DNA of 64,000 bases from Flavobacterium chilense (GCF_001602525.1 NZ_LSYT01000001.1:744001-808000), one strand, 5' to 3'; positions 55,122-64,000 are shown, numbered from the stretch's first letter. Numbers and translations are program-made. Notes: a model not told the origin generated them from the sequence alone.

Positions 55122-55150
55122 AAAAGCCCAACTCTCCTGAGTGGGCTTTT
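55122..55150 (+). terminator. Terminator after the thioesterase gene
   Basis: AAAAGCCCAACTC and GAGTGGGCTTTT pair with one bulged A; it is T-flanked on the plus strand, 17 bases past the stop. It separates the gene from the convergent SRPBCC gene. Confidence 0.85.
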
Positions 55151-55184
55151 ACTTTTTTCTATTCTATTTCACAATCTAATAAAG

Positions 55185-55610
55185 TTAGAATTTGCGTTTT
55201 TGATAAGGCGTTCCTTCCCCATCTTCACAATAACTTTTAAGACTCAATAAAAACATTGCCCAATTGTAATTACACCATTGGTAAAATTCAGTCAGTTCGC
55301 GCCAGTCAAAATGTTTGAGTACAATTGCCGTTACTTTTTCTTTTTGTATCAGGTCAAATGAAATTTTTGTTCCAATCCATTCCGGGTCAGATGCTATACA
55401 TTCCCATACTATTCTATTCTGAGATAATTCGATTATCTTCATTTTTGTATTATCATTATCCCCGAAATTAAATTCGTTGACAAAACCTAATTCTGCTTTT
55501 ACAATTAACTCTTCTGTCCAGACAGCTCCAAGTCCTTCCTGAGTTGTCAATGCGCTATAAACATCTTCAAGAGGTGCTTTGATGTAATTGATATGTTCGA
55601 TTTTTTCCAT
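55185..55610 (-). CDS. SRPBCC/AHSA1-like ligand-binding protein
   Basis: The protein has 141 residues. It begins IEHINYIKAPLEDVYSALTT, the first strand and helix of the START-like (SRPBCC) fold, and ends in the long C-terminal helix around NYNWAMFLLSLKSYCEDG. Such proteins bind hydrophobic ligands in a helix-grip cavity. No catalytic residue can be named. It stands alone and converges on the thioesterase terminator. Confidence 0.85.
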   Translation of the reverse strand: MEKIEHINYIKAPLEDVYSALTTQEGLGAVWTEELIVKAELGFVNEFNFGDNDNTKMKIIELSQNRIVWECIASDPEWIGTKISFDLIQKEKVTAIVLKHFDWRELTEFYQWCNYNWAMFLLSLKSYCEDGEGTPYQKRKF

Positions 55611-55860
55611 TTTCAGTATTAGTTAAGTTTCATAAACAAATATAAATATTTAATTACCAAGCCTACAGTACATTTAAGACAAGCAAAGGGGGAATATCGG
55701 ACAAATCATATTGTATTCTGAAAAAATTAGCTAATGAGTTTATTTCTCAACAAACCTAAAAAAATAGTACTATTGTATTTCTAAAAGAGGATATATCATC
55801 TTTCAATCGAATTTTAATGATTTACGAGATTGAAATAAAATTTTAAAGTCAAAGACATTT

Positions 55861-56658
55861 ATGATACAGAAATTTTTACTATTCGCCGTTTTATCCGGAC
55901 TTTTCATTTCGTGCAAAGACACTTTAAAAACCGAAAAAGATGCTGTAAATTCAGACACTACAGAACAAAAAGCAAAAAGTACTAATGAAATTGCAACAGC
56001 AGATTCATCAAAAACATTTCAAGACGTTTACTTTATAAAGTCAAAAAAGATACCTGTAACAGATCAACTTGCAAAGTTTATTGAGGAAAAAATTGAAAAT
56101 GTAGAAGCAATCGATTTTACAGGTGATAATATTCCTGATTATATATGTCAGGCCAAAGTTGACTCACTTGGTATTGGTAATGAATACTGGGTTTCATCAG
56201 ACTATAAAACTATTAGAAAAGCAAAACATTATACAGATGGTTTTTATTATCGCTGGTTTATCAATTTAGACAGCGATCCTGAGCCTGAAATGTTTGAAGC
56301 AGTTGGCGACGAAGAGGGAGCAAACTATACAATTACAGATTTAAATTTATTAACCGGAAAAATATCTACACTACTTTATATAAATCCGGTTATAATTGAA
56401 AATCAAAAAAAATATTGGGGTTATCCGTGGGATATTAAGAATATAAAAGCAAGAACAAATGGAACTGTTACTGAATTATTTTGCTCTTTAAACCATCAAA
56501 TCATCAGAGATGGTAACGAGGAAAACGACCCAAAATCGCAAAAACAAATGCCTGTGTTATTTTTTACAGGTCATCATACTCAGGAAAGCGGACACGAAAC
56601 TATCAAAAAGGAACAATGGCTGACTTTAAAAGAAATTATTAAACAGACCAAAAGATAA
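55861..56658 (+). CDS. Hypothetical lipoprotein
   Basis: The protein has 265 residues. The signal peptide ends at the lipobox LFISC (C18), followed by a charged, Ser/Thr-rich linker (about 20-55). The mature domain has Asp-rich turns, VEAIDFTGDNIPDYICQ and FINLDSDPEPEMFEAVG, like the calcium-binding loops of FG-GAP or similar repeats. It lies first in a cluster of five small lipoproteins. I recognise no family. Confidence 0.75.
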   Translation: MIQKFLLFAVLSGLFISCKDTLKTEKDAVNSDTTEQKAKSTNEIATADSSKTFQDVYFIKSKKIPVTDQLAKFIEEKIENVEAIDFTGDNIPDYICQAKVDSLGIGNEYWVSSDYKTIRKAKHYTDGFYYRWFINLDSDPEPEMFEAVGDEEGANYTITDLNLLTGKISTLLYINPVIIENQKKYWGYPWDIKNIKARTNGTVTELFCSLNHQIIRDGNEENDPKSQKQMPVLFFTGHHTQESGHETIKKEQWLTLKEIIKQTKR

Positions 56659-56771
56659 AACACAATAATTTGTCTAAAATTTTTACTTCAAAACAGACTT
56701 ATTAAAAACTAAGACAGCCTAAAAGATTTATGTATATTTAATTTCATTATAACTCTATCTAACCATCAACC

Positions 56772-57434
56772 ATGTTTAAAAACACTTTATTTTTTTTCTT
56801 AGCTATTTTATTTTTTTATGCCTGCAATCGATCTGAAAAGCATGAAATCAAGAAGACTGCAATTGCACATGACAGCTTAAAAGATATTCAAACCAAAAAG
56901 GATACTCTAAACACCGTAAAAACAATTGAAACGGTATATTTTGATGATAGTAATACCGTAATTAGAGAACAATTCAAAGACTCTGTATTTGCGAAATTTT
57001 CAGATTTATCAACTGATGATAAATTCATTTTTACTATTCCTAAAGGAAATATAAATCAGACTACATCCGTATTTCAAATTTTTAATAATGCAGGGCAATT
57101 GATATACGAAAGATCTTTTACCACAAGATACATTGTAAATGGTTATGATTTAGAATTTATTAAAAGCGATGAAGAATTGGAAAAAAATATCCTGAACCGA
57201 GCCAAAGAAATATTAGACATCAATTCGCTAACGGATATATCTGATAAAAATGAAATAAAAAAGGATCCTGTTTTGGGAGAATCAAGAGAAAACTTTGAAA
57301 ATTATGATGTATTTATAGAATGCCAAAATGATAAAAGACCTTTGTTCAGCATTTCACTTGCAGAAGAAGATACTTCTTATATTGGCTATTCAAAAAAACT
57401 TAAAAAAGCAGTATCTGTTATAAGTTGCTGTTAA
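56772..57434 (+). CDS. Hypothetical lipoprotein
   Basis: The protein has 220 residues with signal and lipobox FFYAC (C18). The mature part is a mixed alpha/beta protein (VFQIFNNAGQLIYERSF ... DIEDTSYIG-like). It ends VISCC, two adjacent cysteines. It starts 113 bases after the preceding lipoprotein on the same strand. I recognise no family. Confidence 0.7.
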   Translation: MFKNTLFFFLAILFFYACNRSEKHEIKKTAIAHDSLKDIQTKKDTLNTVKTIETVYFDDSNTVIREQFKDSVFAKFSDLSTDDKFIFTIPKGNINQTTSVFQIFNNAGQLIYERSFTTRYIVNGYDLEFIKSDEELEKNILNRAKEILDINSLTDISDKNEIKKDPVLGESRENFENYDVFIECQNDKRPLFSISLAEEDTSYIGYSKKLKKAVSVISCC

Positions 57435-57483
57435 TCAAATTTATAAAACATTTCAAAACCATTTGATAATTTAAAAACTTCCA

Positions 57484-58314
57484 ATGCGAAAAACAATTAT
57501 TCTAGTTTTCATAATTTCATTTTCTCTTTTTATCTCTTGCCAGAATAAAAATAAAGAAGAAAAGAATATTTCATTAAAGAAAGAAACAGATGATACTAAA
57601 AAATTAGAATCAGAAATAACAAATAACACAATTTATCCTGTTTATGATCTGGCAAACAATACAACAGCAATTGTTATTACAATGTTTGAATCTGATAGCA
57701 TATCTCAATATCAAAAAATTTATACCAGGATAAATGAAACAGATTCATTAGAATCTGCCTTTTATAATCCCTCATCTGTAAAAATTAGAAAAATTGAATA
57801 TTATGACACTTTAGGAATCGTTAAGCTTATTAAAAGTACAAGATTGGAGAATGAGATAAGAAAAATTATCGATCCAAAATATTATGTTTATGGAACTAAA
57901 GGCTTTTCAGTAATGACTGCAGACGAAGTAATTTGTAGAATTGATGATTGCAGAGAAAGTTTTATTGGACTAACTATTAAAAATTTTGATACCGCAAAAA
58001 ATGGCAAACCTCTTTTCTGTACAAACAAACCATTAAAACTTAATTATGGAAAAAATTATTTTGAAATTCAAAGAAAAATTCAAAAATTTGACGACAGTGT
58101 AGTTTATAGATATGACGATAGCATTAAAACAAAAGTTTATGCTAATATAGGTCCTGCATATTTTACTTATAATGATGATTTTTTATGGGGAAAAATTTCA
58201 GGTAAATCGAAATGTCAATTTCCTGAAAGAAGAATACTCATTCTCCAAAAAGACAATACATTTAAAACAATACTTCTTGGAGGATTAGACTTATACGGTG
58301 CAAGTTGTGATTAG
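57484..58314 (+). CDS. Hypothetical lipoprotein
   Basis: The protein has 276 residues with lipobox LFISC (C19) followed by a Lys/Glu-rich linker. The mature part is beta-rich and contains CRIDDCRESFIGLTI and several further cysteines, so disulfides are likely. It follows the preceding gene by 49 bases on the same strand, so the two are probably co-transcribed. I recognise no family. Confidence 0.7.
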   Translation: MRKTIILVFIISFSLFISCQNKNKEEKNISLKKETDDTKKLESEITNNTIYPVYDLANNTTAIVITMFESDSISQYQKIYTRINETDSLESAFYNPSSVKIRKIEYYDTLGIVKLIKSTRLENEIRKIIDPKYYVYGTKGFSVMTADEVICRIDDCRESFIGLTIKNFDTAKNGKPLFCTNKPLKLNYGKNYFEIQRKIQKFDDSVVYRYDDSIKTKVYANIGPAYFTYNDDFLWGKISGKSKCQFPERRILILQKDNTFKTILLGGLDLYGASCD

Positions 58315-58323
58315 ATTATAGAT

Positions 58324-58449
58324 CTATGATAGCATATCTAAAGATTTATTTTCATCATTTTGATGTTTTCTATCATAATCTTTAGGGTCAAAAATTTGAA
58401 AATTATCTCCTTCTTTGAGAGTAATATCAATCAATTTCTTTTTTGGTCA
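58324..58449 (-). other. In-frame continuation of the lipoprotein gene past a TGA stop
   Basis: The gene ending at the TGA at 58447-58449 stays open in the same frame for 40 further codons, to a TAG at 58324-58326. The tail reads like protein (KKKLIDITLKEGDNFQIFDP, then DYDRKHQNDENKSLDMLS). It may mean a nonsense mutation, a sequencing error or read-through. Confidence 0.6.
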
Positions 58450-59079
58450 TCTTGTCTTTTTAAATATTTTTTCATCCAAGGCTGAATCAGATTTTAATAT
58501 TAGCTCTTTTGAATTTTTCATTTCAAAAATAAGTTCTTTGGCGATATTCATCTCTGTTATCTCCCATTTTTTATTTCCTTTTCCTAAAGCTTCTTTTGCA
58601 GATGTCATGGGCGGCTCAACAGGATTTGACAAAATATCCGAAGTATCTAATTTTACATTTACTTTTAATAAATTTTCCTCTAATGGTTCAGCCTGAACAT
58701 TCACAACAAAAAAACCTGGAGCATAACCTTCTCTTTCTTCGTCGAATAAATCTGTATTTCCGTAAAAAAATCCTGTTAGCGTCATTTCGGCAACTTCTCC
58801 CTTTTCATTTTTCTCTTCCCAGGAATATCCTTCAAAATCAGGAACGCTTTTAATATCTGTTTTTTTCAAAATCAATAAAAGACTTTCCTTAGGATTGTTG
58901 GTGTTTTTATATTCGTAATCTCCAATAAAATTATTTAGTTGATCATTGTTAGCATGTTGAATTTCAACTTTCTCAACTTTTTCATTTTTTATATCAGTTT
59001 TATTAAAATCATTTTTAGTTTCCTTTTTACAATTATTAAACAAAAATAAAAGGGCAACTAGTTTTATACTATTCTTCAT
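58447..59079 (-). CDS. Hypothetical lipoprotein, possibly truncated by an in-frame TGA
   Basis: The protein has 210 residues from the ATG at 59079 to TGA. The signal ends at lipobox LFNNC (C16), then a Lys-rich linker. The mature domain has NFIGDYEYKNTNNPKESLLLILKKTD, with further beta segments, like lipocalin- or SH3-like ligand-binding folds; this is only a visual resemblance. The frame stays open for 40 codons past the stop, so the natural protein may be about 250 residues. It lies 21 bases after the next lipoprotein gene on the same strand and probably shares its transcript. Confidence 0.7.
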   Translation of the reverse strand: MKNSIKLVALLFLFNNCKKETKNDFNKTDIKNEKVEKVEIQHANNDQLNNFIGDYEYKNTNNPKESLLLILKKTDIKSVPDFEGYSWEEKNEKGEVAEMTLTGFFYGNTDLFDEEREGYAPGFFVVNVQAEPLEENLLKVNVKLDTSDILSNPVEPPMTSAKEALGKGNKKWEITEMNIAKELIFEMKNSKELILKSDSALDEKIFKKTR

Positions 59080-59100
59080 TTTTGAAATAAATTTATTAGA

Positions 59101-60132
59101 TTAATCGGCTATTGAAGCAAACGTTGCAATTTCTTTTAAGTCAATATAATATTCTCCCGCTATATTAGAACTTTCATTTTCTACTACATTGATTTTTACA
59201 AAATATCTTTTCTTACCATCTTTTTTAACAATTCTAAACTCTCTCAAATAATTAAAAAATATTGTATAATCATTGTAGGCAACAGGTTCTAAATTATTTA
59301 AACTATACAATTTTATATTAATATTTTTTTCTAAACTCAAATCACCCTGTTCAATATAAATATCTTCTTTTTTGTAGTCAAAATTATCTAAAGATTTTAC
59401 AAAATTTTCATTGTCAATTTTTGCAAATAAAAGATCTGCATTAAATAAACTCATAGCATAATTAAAATCTTCAGTTTTGTAGTATTCAGACAGTTTACTG
59501 GAGTTTTTAGCAACTTCGTAAGTCGATTTTTTATTATAACATTCTAAATAAGATTTATTTTGATCTGTAAAAAAAGTACCCATCAAAAAATTATTTCTGT
59601 CAATTGTAACATATGAATAAAAATTTGGTCCGGCAGAATTATAATCTTCTTTGCTCATTTCTATATCATGCATTATATAAGTTTCATAGTCAGGTTTATA
59701 ACAGGATACTTCTTTTATAAATCGTATTTTATTGTCTTTTATAAAATAATATACTGTATCATACTTCGTAGGATAGTTAATTGTCTTTATTTCTTTCAAG
59801 CCCATTAAACAATAACAGTCTTTTGTAAAATAACTTTTATCGTTTTCTTCTTTAGAAAGCAACTCCATATCCGCACTATTTGCATAAAATTCCTGACGGT
59901 TGTATAAAATCTTTGAAATTTTCTTTACAGTATCAAAAGAAATGATTTCGACTTTAGCTGCATAATTTAAATGATCTTTTTTTTGAGATAAATCATTATT
60001 AGAAAATAAATCTGTTCCCTTAAGATTTGTTACTACTCCAAAAGAAGTTTTAATATGTTTTACCTCGTTTTCTTTTTTACATGAAATTACAGCAATTGAA
60101 ACCAGAAATAGATATAATATTCTTTTTATCAT
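59101..60132 (-). CDS. Hypothetical lipoprotein with an SH3-like N-terminal region
   Basis: The protein has 343 residues with lipobox AVISC (C18) and a following KKENEV linker. Residues about 30-85 (VVTNLKGTDLFSNNDL ... AAKVEIISFD) recall bacterial SH3-type repeats, a weak match. The remainder is beta-rich with a second, unassigned domain. It is the upstream gene of a minus-strand pair with the lipoprotein 21 bases downstream. I recognise no family. Confidence 0.7.
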   Translation of the reverse strand: MIKRILYLFLVSIAVISCKKENEVKHIKTSFGVVTNLKGTDLFSNNDLSQKKDHLNYAAKVEIISFDTVKKISKILYNRQEFYANSADMELLSKEENDKSYFTKDCYCLMGLKEIKTINYPTKYDTVYYFIKDNKIRFIKEVSCYKPDYETYIMHDIEMSKEDYNSAGPNFYSYVTIDRNNFLMGTFFTDQNKSYLECYNKKSTYEVAKNSSKLSEYYKTEDFNYAMSLFNADLLFAKIDNENFVKSLDNFDYKKEDIYIEQGDLSLEKNINIKLYSLNNLEPVAYNDYTIFFNYLREFRIVKKDGKKRYFVKINVVENESSNIAGEYYIDLKEIATFASIAD

Positions 60133-60253
60133 GATTTGTTTTTTAGTAAAACTAGCAAATTTTATTTATCAATCAGACACTACATTCACACTATTAACTT
60201 GAAAAAATTAAATTTGAAAATGACTAACCTAAATCAGCTATTTTATAGAAAAT

Positions 60254-60294
60254 AAAAAAAGCACCTGACATAAATTTCTTTATATGCCAGATGC
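60254..60294 (-). terminator. Terminator of the STN-receptor/DUF4249 operon
   Basis: On the minus strand GCATCTGGCATA (60294-60283) pairs throughout, with two G-U pairs, with TATGTCAGGTGC (60272-60261), followed by seven T residues. It lies about 30 bases past the DUF4249 stop. Confidence 0.85.
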
Positions 60295-60324
60295 CATTAC
60301 AAATCAATATTAAAAACCTAATCT

Positions 60325-61170
60325 TTATTTTACCAAATAAGAAACTTTATCTGCTTCACAAAGCCTGAAATAACCAAAAGCAAAATTATTGGAATCGTTT
60401 GTGTTTATGATATTTCCCCTGATATTACCCGGCGGAATCGAAAACGGACTTCCTCCGTATACTTCCAAAATCAAGTTCATGTAGTTATAGAATTTCTTCG
60501 AAATACCACGATGTGTAATCTCTACTGTATTTCCGGCTTTCATATCTTCGTTTGAGAAACGTGTGCTTACCTGATTTCCATTAAAAAAATCATCTTTTGT
60601 TAATTCATATTCAGGAAAAAGCAAGAAAGAACTCTTATAATCTGTTAGATAAAAATTGACCTGATCTGCCGGATCTTTATAATAAAATGTTAGCTCTATT
60701 ACATCTTTTCCCGAAAAATCCGGAACGATATTTTGCTCTATTTTATCGATTGGTGTAACAGAAGTCAGCTTTTCTGCAGCTGTAAATTTTTGTCCTTCAG
60801 CTTCGACATACAATACATAATCCATATCTATAACAGGAACAAAATTCGTACATACATAAGAGCCCGGAGTGGTTTCATTAAAAGTAAAAACATCTCCTTT
60901 ACTGTTCTCAACTCTAACCCTTGCACCGGAAACTTTTGGTGTTGTATTATTATAATAAGGAGCTGTTTTACTGATTTTTATGGTCTGCTCGTTACCGCTT
61001 GTTCCCTTTTTCCAGATAATCTCAGCATCTATAACTAATTTTGGATCAGCAGTTTCTAAATCAAGGTTTACGACATCTTCACACGATGAAAAAAACAGCA
61101 CAAAAAGAAGACTGAATAAAACCAGTGCTTTATTTTTAAAAGTATACATTTTAATACTTTGCATATTCAT
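60325..61170 (-). CDS. DUF4249-family lipoprotein
   Basis: The protein has 281 residues. The signal ends at the lipobox FFSSC (C30), with an N-terminal leader of about 7 residues ahead of an alternative start at M8. The mature domain begins EDVVNLDLETADPKLVIDAEI, the characteristic start of DUF4249 proteins, which accompany TonB receptors. Its ATG overlaps the receptor stop by one base (TAATG), so it is translationally coupled and is probably the receptor's surface lipoprotein partner, analogous to SusD though unrelated in sequence. Confidence 0.88.
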   Translation of the reverse strand: MNMQSIKMYTFKNKALVLFSLLFVLFFSSCEDVVNLDLETADPKLVIDAEIIWKKGTSGNEQTIKISKTAPYYNNTTPKVSGARVRVENSKGDVFTFNETTPGSYVCTNFVPVIDMDYVLYVEAEGQKFTAAEKLTSVTPIDKIEQNIVPDFSGKDVIELTFYYKDPADQVNFYLTDYKSSFLLFPEYELTKDDFFNGNQVSTRFSNEDMKAGNTVEITHRGISKKFYNYMNLILEVYGGSPFSIPPGNIRGNIINTNDSNNFAFGYFRLCEADKVSYLVK

Positions 61171-63785
61171 TAAAATTTAAAATTATAAGTAATCCCAGGT
61201 ACCATTCCGAAAATAGAAAGTCGTCTGGTTTCATTTACTCCCGTATCAGCATTTGTTGCAAATGTCATCGAAGCAGCATTTTTTCTGTTGTAAATGTTAT
61301 AAATGCTAAATACCCAATAGCTTTGCCATCCTTTCTTTTTATCCGGTTTAGGTGTATAAGTTGCTGCAAGGTCTAAGTGATGAAAAAGTGGTAATCTGTT
61401 TTCATTTCTAAGCGAATAATTTGGTATGTTGATTCCGCCAAATTCATAATAACCATTAGCATACGTTACAGGCTGACCTGATTGTAAGGTAAAATTAGCA
61501 TTAAAAGACCACTTAGGACTGTACTCATAACTGCCTACAATACTCAGGTTATGCAATTTATCGTATCCGGATAAATACCAGTCACCATTCGCAATTCCAG
61601 GCTCCTGAGGAGTTCTTCCCGGCGTTTTTTGTTCTGCTCTTGACAATGTATAAGAAATCCATCCGGTAAAATTTCCGGTGTTTTTTCTCAACAACAATTC
61701 CATACCATAAGCTCTGGCTTTTCCGTTTAAGATAACCTGCTCGATTTCGTTATTTGCCAATATATCTGCACCATCAATGTAGTCGATGCGATTTTGAATC
61801 TTTTTATAAAACAACTCTCCTTCAAAAGAATAATCACGATCCTTAAAATTCATAAAATATCCTACTGCATACTGATCCAGCAATTGTGGTTTTGTAAAAG
61901 GTCCGCTAGGTGTCCAGATACTGGTTGGCAATGGAGACTGCGTATTAGACAAAATATGAATGTATTGCGCCATTCTGTTATAACTTGCCTTTACAGAAGC
62001 ATCGTCATTAAAGGCATATGATAAGGCTAAACGTGGCTCGAAGTTGTCAAATTTGCTTATCGTTTTTCCTTTTCCGTAAGCTATACTTCCTGTTGGAGTA
62101 CCTTTTTCATAAATATGATATAACGGATTGTATACTACTGCTTTTCCGTCTTCATACGTATTAATATTTTCATTACCTAAACGATAAAACATACTGTAAC
62201 GAAGTCCGTAACGAAAGTTTAGTTTTTTGGTCAGCTGATTTTCAAAATCAAGATAAACTGATGATTCAAAAGCATATTTCCTGTCCAGTTGTTTGTAATT
62301 AAACTGAGAATCAGGACTTGTAGGTTCTACAGTTCCGGGGTTAAAGTTATAATACTGACCGTCGATTCCGTAATTCAGTTTAAACTTATCTGATATTGTA
62401 TGGTTCCATCCATATTTAAGACCTGAAGTCTGAATATTGTTATTCCATTTAAAGTTTTCCATCTGTAAACCCAGATTGAATTTATAGTCACTGTAGAAAA
62501 CAGAAAGGTTTGTATTTAAATTTTCTGAAAATTTATGTTTCCAGCTTAGGATTCCCATAGTATTTCCAAACGTACTTGAAAAACGATCGTTTATATCAAA
62601 AACATCGTTTCCAAAATATCCTGAAAATGCAATAGAATTGTTAGCTCCCAAACGATAATTGAATTTAGCATTCAGATCATAAAACATTGCCGAGTTCTTA
62701 TTATCTGCCAATTTTAGGAATAAATGAGCATAAGAAGCACGTCCTGCAATGATAAACGAACCTTTATCTTTTTGTATGGGTCCCTGTACTAAAAGTCTGC
62801 TTGAGATTAAACCAATTCCTCCGTTTACTTTATAGTTTTCAAAATCTCCGGTTTGCTGACTTACATCAAGAACAGAAGAAACGCGTCCTCCAAATTTAGA
62901 CGGAATTCCACCTTTGTATAAATCCAGTCCGCTTACAATATCAGCGTTAAAAACAGAGAAAAATCCAAACATGTGCGAATCACTATATACCGGCGCACCA
63001 TCTAAAAGAATTAAATTCTGATCTGCAGCACCACCACGAACATTAAAACCAGACGAGGCTTCTCCGGCATTGGTAACTCCCGGCAAAGTCAATATTGATT
63101 TTAAAGGATCCGGTTCTCCCATAGCAACAGGTATTTTTTTAATTTCTGTCATAGAGAGTTTATTAACACTCATTTGTGTATTTCTCACATCGACAGCTTT
63201 GTTGCTGGTTATAACCACCTGATCCAGTTGCTGGCTGTCAGAATCCATGTTGATTTTTATCTTTGTATCATCAGAAACCGTGATTTGTTTTTCTTTGTTT
63301 CTTAGTCCCAAATAACTCACTAAAACAGTATAAGTTCCGCTATCCACTTCCATAGAAAACATTCCGTTTGCATCTGTTGTTGCACTCGAAGAAAGTTCTT
63401 TGATGAAAACATTTGCGCCAATAACCGGCGCCATGTTTTCATCAAGAACCTGACCACTCAGCTTATTTTTTTTTTTAGCTGTTTTTGTGGATGATTTCTG
63501 CTTTACAAAAATATTATTACCTACAATTGAAAATTGAATAGTGCTACTTTTATTCAAATCATTGATAAGTTCTTTTATTCCGATATTGCTGTAGGTATTT
63601 TTTTTGGTAAAATAATGCTGATTGGTATTAATTTGATCTGTAAAAGCAAATTTAAAATCAGACTGGTTTTCAATTTGCTTAAAGAATTCTTTTAGAGTTA
63701 CCGTTTTATCTACAGTTACAGTTATGTTTTGGGCGAACATACACCAACTGAATAAAAAAAAGCATGCTGAAATTATATGCTTCAT
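61170..63785 (-). CDS. TonB-dependent receptor with N-terminal STN domain
   Basis: The protein has 871 residues. Signal peptide 1-18; a secretin/TonB short N-terminal domain (STN, about 20-95, with LKEFFKQIENQSDFKFAF); a CarboxypepD_reg-like domain (about 105-190, LSGQVLDENMAPVIGANVFI); a plug (LKSILTLPGVTNAGEASSGF, NVRGGAADQNLILLDGAPV); and a barrel ending VPGITYNFKF. The STN domain typically transmits ligand state to a FecR anti-sigma factor, and the partial gene upstream looks like the end of one. It couples to a DUF4249 lipoprotein gene downstream. Confidence 0.93.
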   Translation of the reverse strand: MKHIISACFFLFSWCMFAQNITVTVDKTVTLKEFFKQIENQSDFKFAFTDQINTNQHYFTKKNTYSNIGIKELINDLNKSSTIQFSIVGNNIFVKQKSSTKTAKKKNKLSGQVLDENMAPVIGANVFIKELSSSATTDANGMFSMEVDSGTYTVLVSYLGLRNKEKQITVSDDTKIKINMDSDSQQLDQVVITSNKAVDVRNTQMSVNKLSMTEIKKIPVAMGEPDPLKSILTLPGVTNAGEASSGFNVRGGAADQNLILLDGAPVYSDSHMFGFFSVFNADIVSGLDLYKGGIPSKFGGRVSSVLDVSQQTGDFENYKVNGGIGLISSRLLVQGPIQKDKGSFIIAGRASYAHLFLKLADNKNSAMFYDLNAKFNYRLGANNSIAFSGYFGNDVFDINDRFSSTFGNTMGILSWKHKFSENLNTNLSVFYSDYKFNLGLQMENFKWNNNIQTSGLKYGWNHTISDKFKLNYGIDGQYYNFNPGTVEPTSPDSQFNYKQLDRKYAFESSVYLDFENQLTKKLNFRYGLRYSMFYRLGNENINTYEDGKAVVYNPLYHIYEKGTPTGSIAYGKGKTISKFDNFEPRLALSYAFNDDASVKASYNRMAQYIHILSNTQSPLPTSIWTPSGPFTKPQLLDQYAVGYFMNFKDRDYSFEGELFYKKIQNRIDYIDGADILANNEIEQVILNGKARAYGMELLLRKNTGNFTGWISYTLSRAEQKTPGRTPQEPGIANGDWYLSGYDKLHNLSIVGSYEYSPKWSFNANFTLQSGQPVTYANGYYEFGGINIPNYSLRNENRLPLFHHLDLAATYTPKPDKKKGWQSYWVFSIYNIYNRKNAASMTFATNADTGVNETRRLSIFGMVPGITYNFKF

Positions 63786-63885
63786 GAAATTTTGTATTTT
63801 TGAATATTATTAAATGGGACAGTTTTATACTATCCTGCTCATAGGAAGGATGTTTAGTTTCGCGGCTAGGACATCCTTTTCTTTT

Positions 63886-64000
63886 CTATTGAAAAGTAAT
63901 CTGTTTTAATTTTTCATTTACTTCATAGTTTAGGTTATACATTTCTGATATTAACTGAAGAATTATTATCAAATCTTCTTTTTTATTTATTCGTACTGTA
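63886..64000 (-). CDS. C-terminal end of a probable FecR-type anti-sigma factor (partial)
   Basis: The last 38 codons of a minus-strand gene are visible, ending TAG at 63886-63888; the reading includes INKKEDLIIILQLISEMYNL and YEVNEKLKQITFQ. The start is outside the window. The hydrophobic-helix-then-strand pattern fits the C-terminal DUF4974-type domain of Bacteroidota FecR proteins. The next gene is an STN-domain TonB receptor 100 bases downstream, the normal order for FecI/FecR/receptor units. The FecR identity is inferred from a short tail plus context. Confidence 0.5.
   Translation of the reverse strand, partial: TVRINKKEDLIIILQLISEMYNLNYEVNEKLKQITFQ

Noticed and set aside
63846..63878. 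Inverted repeat AAGGATGT/ACATCCTT between the FecR tail and the STN receptor
   Set aside because: The arms are 8 bases with a 17-base loop and no T-run on the transcribed strand; too weak to call a terminator or attenuator.

Overview
The window looks like a chromosomal segment of a Bacteroidota species in the Flavobacteriaceae, most likely a Flavobacterium. The support is: an AT-rich base composition, two SusC/SusD pairs, many TonB-dependent and outer-membrane beta-barrel proteins, a type IX secretion C-terminal sorting domain, many lipoproteins with short signal peptides, a TAnnTTTG-type -7 box, and A/T-flanked hairpin terminators. I saw no rRNA, tRNA, CRISPR array or insertion sequence.

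Layout. (1) 1-6316, minus strand: a putative phosphonate-use operon. It holds an outer-membrane receptor, a 12-helix permease, an FAD amine oxidase of the phosphonate-associated type and a phosphonatase-like HAD hydrolase cut by the window edge. (2) 6752-17185, minus: two consecutive SusD/SusC pairs, each ending in a strong terminator and with no degradative enzyme beside them; a short upstream ORF precedes the second. (3) 18043-25886: a lipid A / envelope remodelling locus. An EptA-type phosphoethanolamine transferase and a PAP2 phosphatase lie opposite an OmpR-type response regulator and kinase, followed by a PepSY-like protein and an outer-membrane barrel protein. (4) 26062-36823, minus: outer-membrane barrel, beta-propeller, TolC, membrane-fusion protein, RND pump, a second PAP2 phosphatase and a GT9 glycosyltransferase. 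(5) 36966-45721: a half-size EamA transporter, a siderophore-type receptor with a DUF4198-like partner, an AraC regulator opposite a carboxymuconolactone-decarboxylase/hydrolase fusion, and a Tat-exported alkaline phosphatase. (6) 45829-55610: a large T9SS-secreted beta-helix glycosidase, hypothetical proteins including a possible papain-fold protein, a DUF763 protein ending in a sliding-clamp motif, a chloroperoxidase-like hydrolase, a TetR/thioesterase pair with matching operators, and an SRPBCC protein. (7) 55861-60132: five unrelated-looking small lipoproteins, one with an in-frame TGA. (8) 60325-64000, minus: an STN-type TonB receptor with a DUF4249 lipoprotein, preceded by the probable end of a FecR anti-sigma factor.

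The dominant theme is envelope traffic: nutrient capture at the outer membrane, remodelling of lipid A and efflux. Two copies of a short inverted-repeat element, in opposite orientation, sit in intergenic DNA at 642-777 and 25919-26030. The observations I rank highest are the phosphonate locus with its own TonB receptor, the clamp motif on DUF763, the EptA/PAP2/two-component unit, the hydrolase fusion, the upstream ORF whose start is buried in a hairpin, and the TGA-interrupted lipoprotein.
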